Assembly (NCBI GenBank): GCA_022508485.1
Contig: JAFLVD010000002.1
Span: forward strand, 92,501-138,592
Reading direction: 5' to 3'
Length of the DNA stretch: 46,092 nucleotides
DNA from: Clostridiales bacterium
GTDB lineage: Bacteria > Bacillota > Clostridia > Christensenellales > Pumilibacteraceae
The translations under genes were made by a program, and so were the position numbers. Positions 35,201 to 42,470 of this stretch are shown here, one piece after another (position 1 is the stretch's first letter; every line of letters starts with the position of its first letter). The notes beneath the pieces are model-generated. The model was given only the letters and a program-made list of their open reading frames with translations. It was not told where the DNA came from and searched no databases.

Positions 35201-35268
35201 GCGGAAAGCATAGCCGCCCCTAAAAAAAGGACCGATATTACAGATAAAATAAAAAGTAGTTTTTTCAT
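32245..35268 (-). CDS. BspA-like leucine-rich-repeat lipoprotein with Cys-rich repeat region
   Basis: 1,007 aa. A lipoprotein signal with lipobox LSAC puts the lipidated Cys at residue 24. Residues about 30-560 hold about ten repeats of a unit with CxxC, often written as ATCTEAG...C..CG, ending in LGHDW or LGHNW. These resemble small metal-binding or disulfide modules seen in gut Firmicutes surface proteins. Residues about 590-970 hold BspA-type leucine-rich repeats such as FSGCTSLESIDMPDSVTDIG. It is expected on the outer face of the membrane, where BspA repeats often bind host or matrix proteins. ATG 35268 has AAGGAT upstream and lies 28 nt after the nucleotidyltransferase gene, the last member of the DUF4062 operon. 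Confidence 0.92.
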   Translation of the reverse strand: MKKLLFILSVISVLFLGAAMLSACNDGNAKVHDHTAASYEITKQATCTEAGERTGVCVKCGKTITEPIPATGHDWQLQRETEATCTHAGETVYACANCFELDTKTTPALGHDASVVIAAVPAGCETVGFTEGKSCSRCGDIVVAPVEIAAAGHELYYENYGYDTHSVFCRNCNYSETEECEFDEIELLPTCTESGKLIHTCALCGDNHEHETASALGHLWNENVLFYGTVDGVYKHRKSCYRCEAYEDDDCVNTAGKTVLPSCDAVGYTEYACEVCGNEFASDFKDKLGHDWTDYVLDDDTADPYAHTHSRYCKRDDCGDEEKGVVVGNVGTVISVRTDRTCKTDAFTVYTCSLATCSYASTQTDEGTALGHNWGEWLYSGDNDEHHTHTHYCLRTGCSDEETESCRMKSSSQAATCTKPQVDIDVCEDCFHVDRDEGAALGHNWSNWINVNLVGTLQHTRVCGVCNTREYGSHSYEVTTRPADCEHDSATVNTCSVCGHTTVTAHTGTALGHDWTLVESTATTHTLVCAIDTSHTLIESHDYSSTNICRYDGTDGLTYELSSDGKSYTVKNDNGLGTASEIIIPSFRQAPDSYEKIVVGAIGKSAFSSNGHIVKVKIPATVTVIGEGAFINCPSLTTVEFYDGASQLTRIEYNAFANCIKLSDITLADNLVYIGTLAFSGCTSLESIDMPDSVTDIGLRAFNNTALFNNKSNWTGGALYLGKFLIKADGAYFTDSVSEFVIKDGTTVISEYAFENCTGLISVTIPVSVRKIGTDAFGGCTSLSDVTYKGSVMQWFAVTFASALSSPMYYAKSMSIQGEVSSELVIPDVASIPAGTFKGNTTLTKVTIPSTVTFIGDEAFMNCAILAEIEFTDDHVTYMGKNAFYGTAFYNNAANWEGGVLILGNHILDTNDDFTSTEYVIADNIRTVSANAFYSRNIENITVGSGVVWIGAGAFNDQSLVSVTFVKTTGTWLAKNKGGAVRTVTVTSDAAANASLLKNYPGEWRRT

Positions 35269-35296
35269 GAAATTATCCTTTTGCGAACCAAACGCT

Positions 35297-36052
35297 CTAT
35301 TCCTTAATCAAATCGAAAAATACTTTGTTAAGCTCGGCGTAAGGACGCGGTTTATCGTAAGGCGTAGACTCAAGGATTGAGTTAATCTCGTCCATCGTAC
35401 AATCCACGTAATCGTTTATGACGTCTATTCTGTCTATTATTTCCTTTTCGGGCGCGTTGATTTTAATATCGAGAAGCTTGTCGACCTCACAAAGAATGTC
35501 GCCGCGAAGATACCTTTCCTTTAAGACCGAAAACAGCATTGGCGGCGGCGTGCCGAATTCCAATATCCATTTGCACGCAAGAAGTGGTCTTAATACGTAA
35601 AAGTATTTTTTCGCCTTTACCTTTTCCCCTTTAAGATACTCGCGGTAATTCTTTTTTGCGGTGCTCAGGTAATGATAAAGACCCGACTTGGTTAAAAAAT
35701 ACCCGTTCATAATATCGGCAACCGTTTTCCATTTTTCGGTAGTCAGATACACTATGGGCGAAGTACTCCACTCGAAAAGGGTCGGATTGGATCCGTGCAA
35801 AAGCCTTAACGCCTTTTGAACGTCCCAGCCGTTAATATCAAGGGTATCGTCGAGTTGCCACTCTATAACGTCGCGCGTCTTTTCGAGCCTAAGATAATAT
35901 TCGAGCGGCCTAACGTAAATAAACCTTACGTCGTAGTCGCTGTCCGGCGAGGCAAAGCCCCAGGCGCGGCTGCCCGATTCCACGCAGTGCAGTATTTTAA
36001 TATTTTCCCTTTGCTCGATTTCCGCGAGCTTGCTTTTTATAATGTCAATCAT
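35297..36052 (-). CDS. RlaP/YcgL-type nucleotidyltransferase
   Basis: 251 aa. The polymerase-beta-like nucleotidyltransferase motif GSRAWGF (27-33) is followed by Asp39 and Asp41 in SDYDVRF, the GS-x10-DxD pattern. The conserved HGSNPTLFEWSTSP and a helical C-terminal half match the RlaP family, some members of which sit in RNA-repair operons. No RNA ligase is nearby, so the substrate is open. It starts 13 nt after the inositol-monophosphatase family gene in an operon headed by a DUF4062 protein. Confidence 0.85.
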   Translation of the reverse strand: MIDIIKSKLAEIEQRENIKILHCVESGSRAWGFASPDSDYDVRFIYVRPLEYYLRLEKTRDVIEWQLDDTLDINGWDVQKALRLLHGSNPTLFEWSTSPIVYLTTEKWKTVADIMNGYFLTKSGLYHYLSTAKKNYREYLKGEKVKAKKYFYVLRPLLACKWILEFGTPPPMLFSVLKERYLRGDILCEVDKLLDIKINAPEKEIIDRIDVINDYVDCTMDEINSILESTPYDKPRPYAELNKVFFDLIKE

Positions 36053-36065
36053 TATACTTTTTCCG

Positions 36066-36827
36066 TCATCTTTTTCCTATCACGCCGAGAAGAAAATCGA
36101 GAGCCTTCGGCGTGCCGCACACAAAGCTTGTCGGCGCGTCGTAGCGAATGGGATTACCATCCCAGTCGCAGCATTTTGCGCCGCACTCTTCCAAAAAGAG
36201 TGTAGCCGCGGCATAGTCCCACGGTTTAAGCACGCGCTCGAAATACCCGTTGATTTTGCCTGCCGCAACGTACGAGACGGCTAACGCCGACGAACAGATT
36301 CTTCTTATGTCGAGACAGTTTTTAAAAACGTTTTTGGCAACCTCAAACACCTCGTCGGCATACTGCTTTTTGGTAGAGCCGGCGCCGAATTCGATTAGAC
36401 AGTCCTTAGGATCTCTGTCGGGCGCTTTGGGAAGAAGCTTGCCGTTAAGGTAAACTCCCTTTCCGCGCTCGCAAACGAAAGTGTCGCCGTTAAACGGGTT
36501 ATAGACGACTCCGAATTCTATTCTTCCGTCTACGCACAGAGCAAGCGACACCGAGCTCATATTGTAATTATAAACGAGATTGGTCGTACCGTCTATGGGG
36601 TCGAGTATCCAGCATTTACTTTGAAGTCCGCCGCTCTCTTCCTCGCTCATAAAACCGACGTCGGGCGAAATAAGCGCAAGCTCTTCCTTTAAAAACGCGC
36701 TTATTTTAAGGTCAACGGCGGTAACGAAATCCGCCGCGCCCTTCATCTCGACGTTCGACTTCAATTCATCGTCGAATACGTATTTTCCGGCTTTAATTAC
36801 CAGGTCGATTACTTTTTTGTAGTTCAT
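36066..36827 (-). CDS. Inositol monophosphatase family protein
   Basis: 253 aa. The metal-binding blocks are present: SEEES (61-65), WILDPIDGTTN (73-83) and KPWDYAAA near residue 200. The family dephosphorylates inositol phosphate, 3'-phosphoadenosine phosphate or sugar phosphates with Mg2+, in the cytoplasm. Sequence alone does not choose among these. ATG 36827 has GAGGTGG upstream and starts 9 nt after the DUF4062 gene. Confidence 0.92.
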   Translation of the reverse strand: MNYKKVIDLVIKAGKYVFDDELKSNVEMKGAADFVTAVDLKISAFLKEELALISPDVGFMSEEESGGLQSKCWILDPIDGTTNLVYNYNMSSVSLALCVDGRIEFGVVYNPFNGDTFVCERGKGVYLNGKLLPKAPDRDPKDCLIEFGAGSTKKQYADEVFEVAKNVFKNCLDIRRICSSALAVSYVAAGKINGYFERVLKPWDYAAATLFLEECGAKCCDWDGNPIRYDAPTSFVCGTPKALDFLLGVIGKR

Positions 36828-36836
36828 ACTTCCACC

Positions 36837-37874
36837 TCAAGCTATGTCGATAATGTGTCCGCAGTTTTGAAGAATAAAAGCGAGCCTCGCTTCCTCCGTG
36901 CGGAATACGTATATATTTCCGGCTTTGGGCGACGGCGCCTCGTCGTGAAACTCGCCGCGGAACTCGTCGACCCGTTCGTTAACGTCCGTTTCTATTTTAA
37001 AGTCGTGAATTCCTCTTCTTATTCCGCGGTCTACCGTCTGATCGTTAAAAACGCCTTTAAATTCGCGCTTTGACATGAATATGCCGAACATTACGCCGTG
37101 AGCGTCGATTGTATAATCGCCCTTCCAGTGCGTGCTTTTAAGCTTGTTTTCGTTTATCCTGCCCTTTTCCTTGTCGAAGCCGGTAATGCTGTAATTGTAC
37201 CCGTCGAAATGCAGCTTGTCATAGTTTGCCGGGTCGAAGCTCTGCGTAATTTGAATGGTTCCCACGCGAATATAGTTTTCGTCGTCGGCACTTAAATGAA
37301 CGTGATACCACGTTCCCGAAAGGTCGAAAGCCTTGTGCTCGTTTTGCCACTCTTCCAAAATGGCAGACGATATGACCTCGGGAACGCCGCGCACCCAGCC
37401 GGCGCACTTTGTGTAGTCGCACTGGGCAAGAAACTGGCCTATAATCTTGACGACCGGAAGATTGGGCGAAATCGTGCGCGCAAACGTTATACCGTTGCAA
37501 AACTCCACCTGCTTTTTTTCGGACGGCGAAAGCGTTTCGGGATCGCGCTTTAATATCTCGTCCAGCTCGTCGCATATTATGGCGAGAATTTGCTTGTGGG
37601 ATTTAACGGCATAGCGGTATTCGCGCTCGGTCCAACTGACTCCGTTTTCGTCCTCCGAGCCGTATTTACTGCCGAGAAGAAGAATAAAGAAATCCGCCTC
37701 GTCTATCCTGCTTTCGATATCCGAAAAGTTTCCGCTCGCCGACACCGTAAAGTGTTCCATGCAGATAGGAAACACACTGTTATCGAGAAGCGTTTCTATA
37801 ACAAGGCTGCGCTCGTCTCTTAGACTCTCGTACACCGAGGATATAAAAGCCGAATATATTTTTTTATTACGCAT
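36837..37874 (-). CDS. DUF4062 (TIR-like) protein with C-terminal beta-rich domain
   Basis: 345 aa. Residues about 5-95 fit DUF4062: YSAFISSVYESLRDERS, then FFILLLGSKYG and SWTEREYRYAV. This is a TIR/flavodoxin-like fold, often the N-terminus of large NTPases in bacterial immunity and signalling. No NTPase follows. Instead, from about residue 180, there is a beta-rich domain beginning LSGTWYHVHLS, which looks like a small barrel that might sense a ligand. The catalytic Glu of true NAD-cleaving TIRs cannot be assigned. It heads an operon with a phosphatase, a nucleotidyltransferase and a BspA-like lipoprotein. ATG 37874 follows AGAGGAAGG. Confidence 0.82.
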   Translation of the reverse strand: MRNKKIYSAFISSVYESLRDERSLVIETLLDNSVFPICMEHFTVSASGNFSDIESRIDEADFFILLLGSKYGSEDENGVSWTEREYRYAVKSHKQILAIICDELDEILKRDPETLSPSEKKQVEFCNGITFARTISPNLPVVKIIGQFLAQCDYTKCAGWVRGVPEVISSAILEEWQNEHKAFDLSGTWYHVHLSADDENYIRVGTIQITQSFDPANYDKLHFDGYNYSITGFDKEKGRINENKLKSTHWKGDYTIDAHGVMFGIFMSKREFKGVFNDQTVDRGIRRGIHDFKIETDVNERVDEFRGEFHDEAPSPKAGNIYVFRTEEARLAFILQNCGHIIDIA

Positions 37875-37937
37875 AATCCTTCCTCTCTACCGAAAAGTAA
37901 TACTTTGGTAACGGCAAAACGATTTAACTTTTACCTA

Positions 37938-37966
37938 ATTATACCACGATAAAAAGCGATTATCAA
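37938..37966 (-). promoter_or_regulatory. Promoter of the DUF4062 operon
   Basis: TTGATA (37961-37966), 17-bp spacer, TATAAT (37938-37943). Confidence 0.85.
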
Positions 37967-37980
37967 TCACTTTTGCCGCT

Positions 37981-38538
37981 TTAAAGGTCTATGAAAGACA
38001 AAGGAGGGGCGGCGATTTTGCGATAGTCGTCGATTTCGTCCTCTATCTTTTCCTTTAACTTAACGGCGTCGAAATTACACTCTTTGGCCACGTCGTACCC
38101 CTTGCGGTAACCGTTGTTTGAAAGTCCTTTAACGTGGTTGCACCAGGAGTCGAAATTTTTGCAGTTCCCGTAAAGCATACAAAGCGACATTGCAGAGCAA
38201 ATCGACTCCTCGTATTCGTTCGCATTTTTTTTGTCAATTCCTATAAGGCACCTGTACACAAAATGCGTCATTTCGTGCGCAAACTGATATGTTATTTGTT
38301 CGGTTTTCGTAAAGTCGGCAATATTGAGTTTAATGCACACTATTGATTCTAATATAGAATAGCATGTAGGAACGTATCCGCCGCCGGCAGTGCAGTTATC
38401 CACGTACAACGGCAGTCTTTCCAGCAATGCGGTTCCAAACAGACTTTGGAACTTCTTTCTTACGTCTCTAATCGTTTGACGAAAAGTCTCGAAATTGGGC
38501 AGATCTACCAAATTACAGCAGAATTCGAATTTTCTCAT
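37981..38538 (-). CDS. HExxH-motif protein, possible zinc metallopeptidase
   Basis: 185 aa, no signal peptide. FAHEMTHFVY gives HExxH with His88, Glu89 and His92, and NEYEES about 16 residues later offers a third, acidic ligand (Glu108 or Glu111), as in gluzincins. Ten cysteines are spread over the chain. No family recognised. It lies 6 nt after the RNA methyltransferase gene and is the last gene of that operon. Whether it is active, or a metal-dependent toxin or regulator protease, cannot be told. Confidence 0.78.
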   Translation of the reverse strand: MRKFEFCCNLVDLPNFETFRQTIRDVRKKFQSLFGTALLERLPLYVDNCTAGGGYVPTCYSILESIVCIKLNIADFTKTEQITYQFAHEMTHFVYRCLIGIDKKNANEYEESICSAMSLCMLYGNCKNFDSWCNHVKGLSNNGYRKGYDVAKECNFDAVKLKEKIEDEIDDYRKIAAPPLSFIDL

Positions 38539-38544
38539 AATTCA

Positions 38545-39894
38545 TTACCTCAAAGCGTTATTTTTTAAAACAACAAGCGTCTCGCTGTGGTGAGTGTGCG
38601 GAAACATGTCGAATAGCTTAACGGTATCTATGCTGTACTCGGCGCCGTATTCGCCCGAAATAAGCGGCGCAATATCGCGGCACATAGTGGCGTGATTGCA
38701 CGATATGTAAATAACGGAAGAAGGCTTTGCGGCGACAACCGCGCGCATTACGGCGGCTCCGCAACCCTTTCTCGGCGGATCGACAAGGATATCGACATCG
38801 CCCGAAATTTTTTCGGTAAGAAAAGGAAGAACGGTTTCCGCCTCGCCGCAGATGTTTTCTATCTTATCGGTATTACCGTTTAGTTCGGCGGTGCGGTCGG
38901 CGTCTGTTACCGCCTCGGGTACGCATTCCACCGCATACACCTTAGCGCACGTTTTTACCGCAAGATTGCTCGTAATGCCTATTCCGCTGTATAAGTCGAT
39001 AAGGGTATGCGCTTTTACGTTTTTCAATGCGGCACAGTACAGCATATCTCTTACCTTGTCGTTCACCTGAAAAAAAGACAGCGGCGACAGCTCGGCCTTT
39101 ACGCCGAGAACGTTTACGGAAAGAGTCGCGTTGCCTGATATCAGCCGCGCGGTCTTTCCCATGATAACGTTGTTTCTCGCGGTGTTTGGGGAAATGAAAA
39201 AGTCTACGTTATCGCCCAGCCGTACGGACAGCTCTCTTTCCGGCGATGCCCCTATCCCCTCGCCGTTTACGACAAGCGTTACGGAAGCGCGACCGCCTAT
39301 CTCGCGGATAACGAGGTGGCGAAGCAGTCCTTTTCCGCTCTTTTCTATGTACGTGGAAAGCTTTTTTTCGTTAGCGAAATCGACTACCGTTTTTACTGCG
39401 GATTTACCGATAGGACCGAGCATTTTACAGTCAACCGCCTCTAAAAGGTGAGTACCGTGCCTGTAAAGCCCGACGACCGTTTTTCCTTCCGCTGTCCCGA
39501 ACGGCATAGCCACCTTGTTACGAACGCCGTTTTTTTCTTCGCACGGCACAAACTCGCAATAAACGTCGTTTAGTCCGGCTATCTTTTTAAGGTTGTTTTT
39601 AAGATCGCTTATAAGCATGTCGCGGCGGAAATCGTCCGAAATATGCATCGTGTCGCAACCGCCGCAGCGAAAATAATGGGGGCAATCGGGCTGCACTCTG
39701 AACGGCGACGGCGACAAAATCTTAATCGCAGAAGCATTACAGTAGCGCGCCTTTACCGACTTTACGGCGGCGCGCACCTTTTCGCCCTTGAGCGTATACG
39801 GGATAAAGACAACCTTGCCTTCCGCGCGAGCAACGCCCTCGCCGTCCATGCCGTTGTCCTCAATCTCGACCTCGATTATATCCTTTACGTTCAC
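38545..39894 (-). CDS. 23S rRNA (uracil-5-)-methyltransferase, RlmD/RlmCD type
   Basis: 449 aa from GTG 39894, with AGGGA 7 nt upstream. An N-terminal TRAM domain (about 1-60) is followed by iron-sulfur ligands CPHYFRCGGC and a fourth Cys in AVDCKML. The SAM fold has LIDLYSGIGI, the motif DPPRKGC, and the nucleophile Cys in YISCNH, where SCNP is more usual. It forms m5U in 23S rRNA. It overlaps ogt by 35 nt. The target uridine is not decided by sequence. Confidence 0.93.
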   Translation of the reverse strand: MNVKDIIEVEIEDNGMDGEGVARAEGKVVFIPYTLKGEKVRAAVKSVKARYCNASAIKILSPSPFRVQPDCPHYFRCGGCDTMHISDDFRRDMLISDLKNNLKKIAGLNDVYCEFVPCEEKNGVRNKVAMPFGTAEGKTVVGLYRHGTHLLEAVDCKMLGPIGKSAVKTVVDFANEKKLSTYIEKSGKGLLRHLVIREIGGRASVTLVVNGEGIGASPERELSVRLGDNVDFFISPNTARNNVIMGKTARLISGNATLSVNVLGVKAELSPLSFFQVNDKVRDMLYCAALKNVKAHTLIDLYSGIGITSNLAVKTCAKVYAVECVPEAVTDADRTAELNGNTDKIENICGEAETVLPFLTEKISGDVDILVDPPRKGCGAAVMRAVVAAKPSSVIYISCNHATMCRDIAPLISGEYGAEYSIDTVKLFDMFPHTHHSETLVVLKNNALR

Positions 39895-40423
39895 TTATTT
39901 TTCCCTGAAGGCTTTCGTATTTTTGCGTATCCGATAAAACGCCTTCCAGTTTGAGAAGATACACTTTTTTATCCAAACCGCCGCCGTAGCCGATAAGCGA
40001 GCCTGAGCCGCCTATCACTCTGTGGCACGGAATAATAACGGATATCTTGTTGCGCCCGACGGCGTTACCCACAGCCTGCGCCGACATTTTGCTTATTCCG
40101 CGCCGCCGCGCAAGCTCTTTTGCGATATCGCCGTACGTAGTGGTTTTCCCGTACGGAATAGCGGAAAGAATTTTCCACACCTCGGTCTGAAAAGGTGTTC
40201 CCGTCGGGTTAAGGGGCGGCGTAAAATTAGGTTCTTTGCCGCCGAAGTAAATATCCAGCCAACGCTTACACTCCGATATTATCGGCGTTTCCGCTTTCTC
40301 TATCGATTCAAGCTCTTTGGGCAAAAACCTGCACGAGTCGAGCCACACGCCGGTAATCCCCACCTCGTCCGCGGTTAAATATATCTCGCCTATCGGCGAT
40401 AAAAATGTCGATGAATAAACCAC
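39860..40423 (-). CDS. ogt: Methylated-DNA--protein-cysteine methyltransferase
   Basis: 187 aa from GTG 40423, with AAGGAG 7 nt upstream. The methyl-acceptor motif IPCHRV carries Cys133, with GNAVGRN before it and YGKTTTYGDIA at 91-101. It removes alkyl groups from O6-alkylguanine by suicide transfer. The C-terminal 25 residues after LLKLEG are longer than usual and overlap the downstream methyltransferase gene. Confidence 0.95.
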   Translation of the reverse strand: MVYSSTFLSPIGEIYLTADEVGITGVWLDSCRFLPKELESIEKAETPIISECKRWLDIYFGGKEPNFTPPLNPTGTPFQTEVWKILSAIPYGKTTTYGDIAKELARRRGISKMSAQAVGNAVGRNKISVIIPCHRVIGGSGSLIGYGGGLDKKVYLLKLEGVLSDTQKYESLQGKISERKGYNRGRD

Positions 40424-40459
40424 GGCGGCTCTCCTTAATCCATGGTAGTCGCGGCAGAC

Positions 40460-40663
40460 TTACGAATCGTTCCTCGGAACGAAGTTGGGACAGCAATCGT
40501 TGGAATCGACTTCCCACTTATCGTACTTATTGTAGTAAATGCAGTATTGATGCTCGCGGATGAGGTAGTGATCGTGCCAATGCTCTTCGTCGAGACGAAA
40601 GTACTTGCAAAGGTGGCAACACCTGTCCTCGGTTGCTTCCACTCTTTCTATTCTCTTATCCAT
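40460..40663 (-). CDS. Small Cys-rich protein, possible zinc finger
   Basis: 67 aa. CCHLCKYF near residue 15, HQYCIYYN in the middle and DCCPNFVP at the end supply at least four metal ligands. ATG 40663 follows GAGGTG at 5 nt, and a promoter lies just upstream, so the gene is real. It is the first gene of the operon with ogt and the RNA methyltransferase. Function unknown. Confidence 0.78.
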   Translation of the reverse strand: MDKRIERVEATEDRCCHLCKYFRLDEEHWHDHYLIREHQYCIYYNKYDKWEVDSNDCCPNFVPRNDS

Positions 40664-40691
40664 GACGACACCTCGCGCGTTTATTATACAT

Positions 40692-40720
40692 ATTGTACCA
40701 AACTCAACGCAAAATGTAAA
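40692..40720 (-). promoter_or_regulatory. Promoter of the small-protein/ogt operon
   Basis: TTTACA (40715-40720), 17-bp spacer, TACAAT (40692-40697). Confidence 0.72.
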
Positions 40721-40773
40721 GTGTTCGGTATATTTTGTGCGCGCGCTTATTTTTTTAAGGCGATAAAAACGGC

Positions 40774-40806
40774 ATTATAAAAGGCGCCGAAAGCCGGGCG
40801 CCTTTT
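40774..40806 (-). terminator. Intrinsic terminator after the lipoprotein gene
   Basis: AAAAGGCGCC and GGCGCCTTTT form a perfect 10-bp stem with an 8-nt loop; the T tract is short (four T then ATAAT). Confidence 0.75.
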
Positions 40807-40825
40807 AATAACTTGAAGCTATAAA

Positions 40826-42298
40826 TCAGTTTTGTTCGAACGTGCGAGGGTTGTAACCATCGATCATATACGCACCACTTACGCTGAGACTGTCTTTGTT
40901 GTCAAATCTCAAGCTCGACAAGGTGAAGGACTCGTAGTAGGAATCATAGTAGTAAGAAACGCGAACGGATACATTTTTGTCCTTACCGGTAAGATCCGCA
41001 ATAAGATATTCTAAGTCGTAGTAATTGAATTCGGAGAAGAGCTCAGGGATCGTCTTTCCGTCGTTGTAAGTGGCAAAATAATAATTTACCTGCGACGGGA
41101 GCAAAGCTAAAAGTGCGTCGAGCGTGCCGCTTGAAGAGACCTTTTCGGGTTCTTTCCAACCGGTAAAATAATTGTCTTCGTAAATCCCTTCGTACTCATC
41201 GATTCCGTTTTCGGTAACGATATAATAGGTGTATGTGCTGTCGTTGTTTTCGTAAGAGTTTTTAAAGACAATCGAGTCGTACCCTTCCTCGGTTTGCTTT
41301 ACCTCGACGGTATAATAATAATCATCGTCGCTGACCGAGAAACTGACGCCGTCCTCTACCGAGCGGAAAAGCGCCTCGAATTCTTCCTTAGAAGCGATTA
41401 CGGGGACCTCGTCGATATCATCTTCGTCTACTTCTTCAAGCCCATCGTCGGTTACGACGGTTTTGCCGATGTCGGTAACAGACAGTTCGCCTACAAGGGA
41501 GACTTCGAGAGTAAGGCCTTCGGGCATACCTTCCTGAATATCGCCGAAAGACACACTGGAGTCGATGTTCATTTTAAGCGACGAAACGTAGTCGTCTGTA
41601 ATCTTTACTGTGCCGACGCCGGTTAAAAGAACGGGCATATCCATATCCATTCCCACCTCGGCGGTGTACACGCCGTTTTTGTAGGTAAGCTTATCAAAGT
41701 TCTTAACAATATTAAACGGCTTGCCCTCTTTATCCGTAAGGGTCGAATTAGATATTTCGTTCTTTATGCTCGTAATGCCTAAAAGGACCTTTTTTGCCGT
41801 CGCCTCGTCCGCATACGGACCGTAGACAGTCTTGTCGGGATCGTCGTCCTCGTAGGTTTCGGTGCGCTCTATCTTAGCGCCGTTAAGCCTATAAAACTCT
41901 TTCTCGTCGTTTTTAGACGTGCCTTGAACTGCGTGGCTGACAACGTTTACTTTGCCGTTATCGGCGTCGATAAGGTGAACCTCCTCGGTAGACATCGTCA
42001 TAAGCATACCTTTCATGCCTTCAAGCAGAGTTTCGCCTTTAAGTCCGCCGCCCAAATCGGTATCGGCCTCGACGGGCGCACCGTTATAGGCAAGAGACAT
42101 GGACACTTCCATCTTCGTAGTCTCGGTGCGGTTTGCAAAGGACGCGGACTTGTCGAAAGCCGCCTCCCATTTTTCCTGAGTCATGGCCGCCGGTTTTTCG
42201 GACGGATCGGGCTTATTTGCGTCCTGGCATCCGACAAGAGAAAGTCCCATAACCAAAGCGAGCAAAACGGACAAGGCCATAATCAATCTTCTTTTCAT
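40826..42298 (-). CDS. Secreted lipoprotein, function unknown
   Basis: 490 aa from ATG 42298, 6 nt after AGGAGG; the frame continues upstream but into the promoter. The signal has lipobox LVGC with Cys24. The mature part is acidic and rich in Asp, Glu, Tyr and Thr, with several beta-strand-like repeats around VDEDDIDEVPV and DDDYYYTVEVKQ. No family recognised. It has its own promoter and terminator and lies next to a two-component system, which may or may not control it. Confidence 0.88.
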   Translation of the reverse strand: MKRRLIMALSVLLALVMGLSLVGCQDANKPDPSEKPAAMTQEKWEAAFDKSASFANRTETTKMEVSMSLAYNGAPVEADTDLGGGLKGETLLEGMKGMLMTMSTEEVHLIDADNGKVNVVSHAVQGTSKNDEKEFYRLNGAKIERTETYEDDDPDKTVYGPYADEATAKKVLLGITSIKNEISNSTLTDKEGKPFNIVKNFDKLTYKNGVYTAEVGMDMDMPVLLTGVGTVKITDDYVSSLKMNIDSSVSFGDIQEGMPEGLTLEVSLVGELSVTDIGKTVVTDDGLEEVDEDDIDEVPVIASKEEFEALFRSVEDGVSFSVSDDDYYYTVEVKQTEEGYDSIVFKNSYENNDSTYTYYIVTENGIDEYEGIYEDNYFTGWKEPEKVSSSGTLDALLALLPSQVNYYFATYNDGKTIPELFSEFNYYDLEYLIADLTGKDKNVSVRVSYYYDSYYESFTLSSLRFDNKDSLSVSGAYMIDGYNPRTFEQN

Positions 42299-42349
42299 AC
42301 TGAACCTCCTAAATTTTACAAGCTTTTCCGCTTGCGGTATAGTACACAT

Positions 42350-42378
42350 ATTCTACTTCTTAGTTTTTTAAAAGTCAA
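42350..42378 (-). promoter_or_regulatory. Promoter of the lipoprotein gene
   Basis: TTGACT (42373-42378), 17-bp spacer, TAGAAT (42350-42355). The leader contains CAAGC/GCTTG, a short hairpin. Confidence 0.78.
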
Positions 42379-42470
42379 CATTATTATTCTTATTTAAAAA
42401 AATATAATGAAATTTTAATCTAATTCGCCGCAGTCGGTTAAAGAGTACCGCAAATGGCAACGTTACAATT

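Noticed and set aside
42299-42470. AgrD-like peptide gene next to the AgrC-like kinase
   Set aside because: The gap holds only the lipoprotein promoter and no short frame with a ribosome site.
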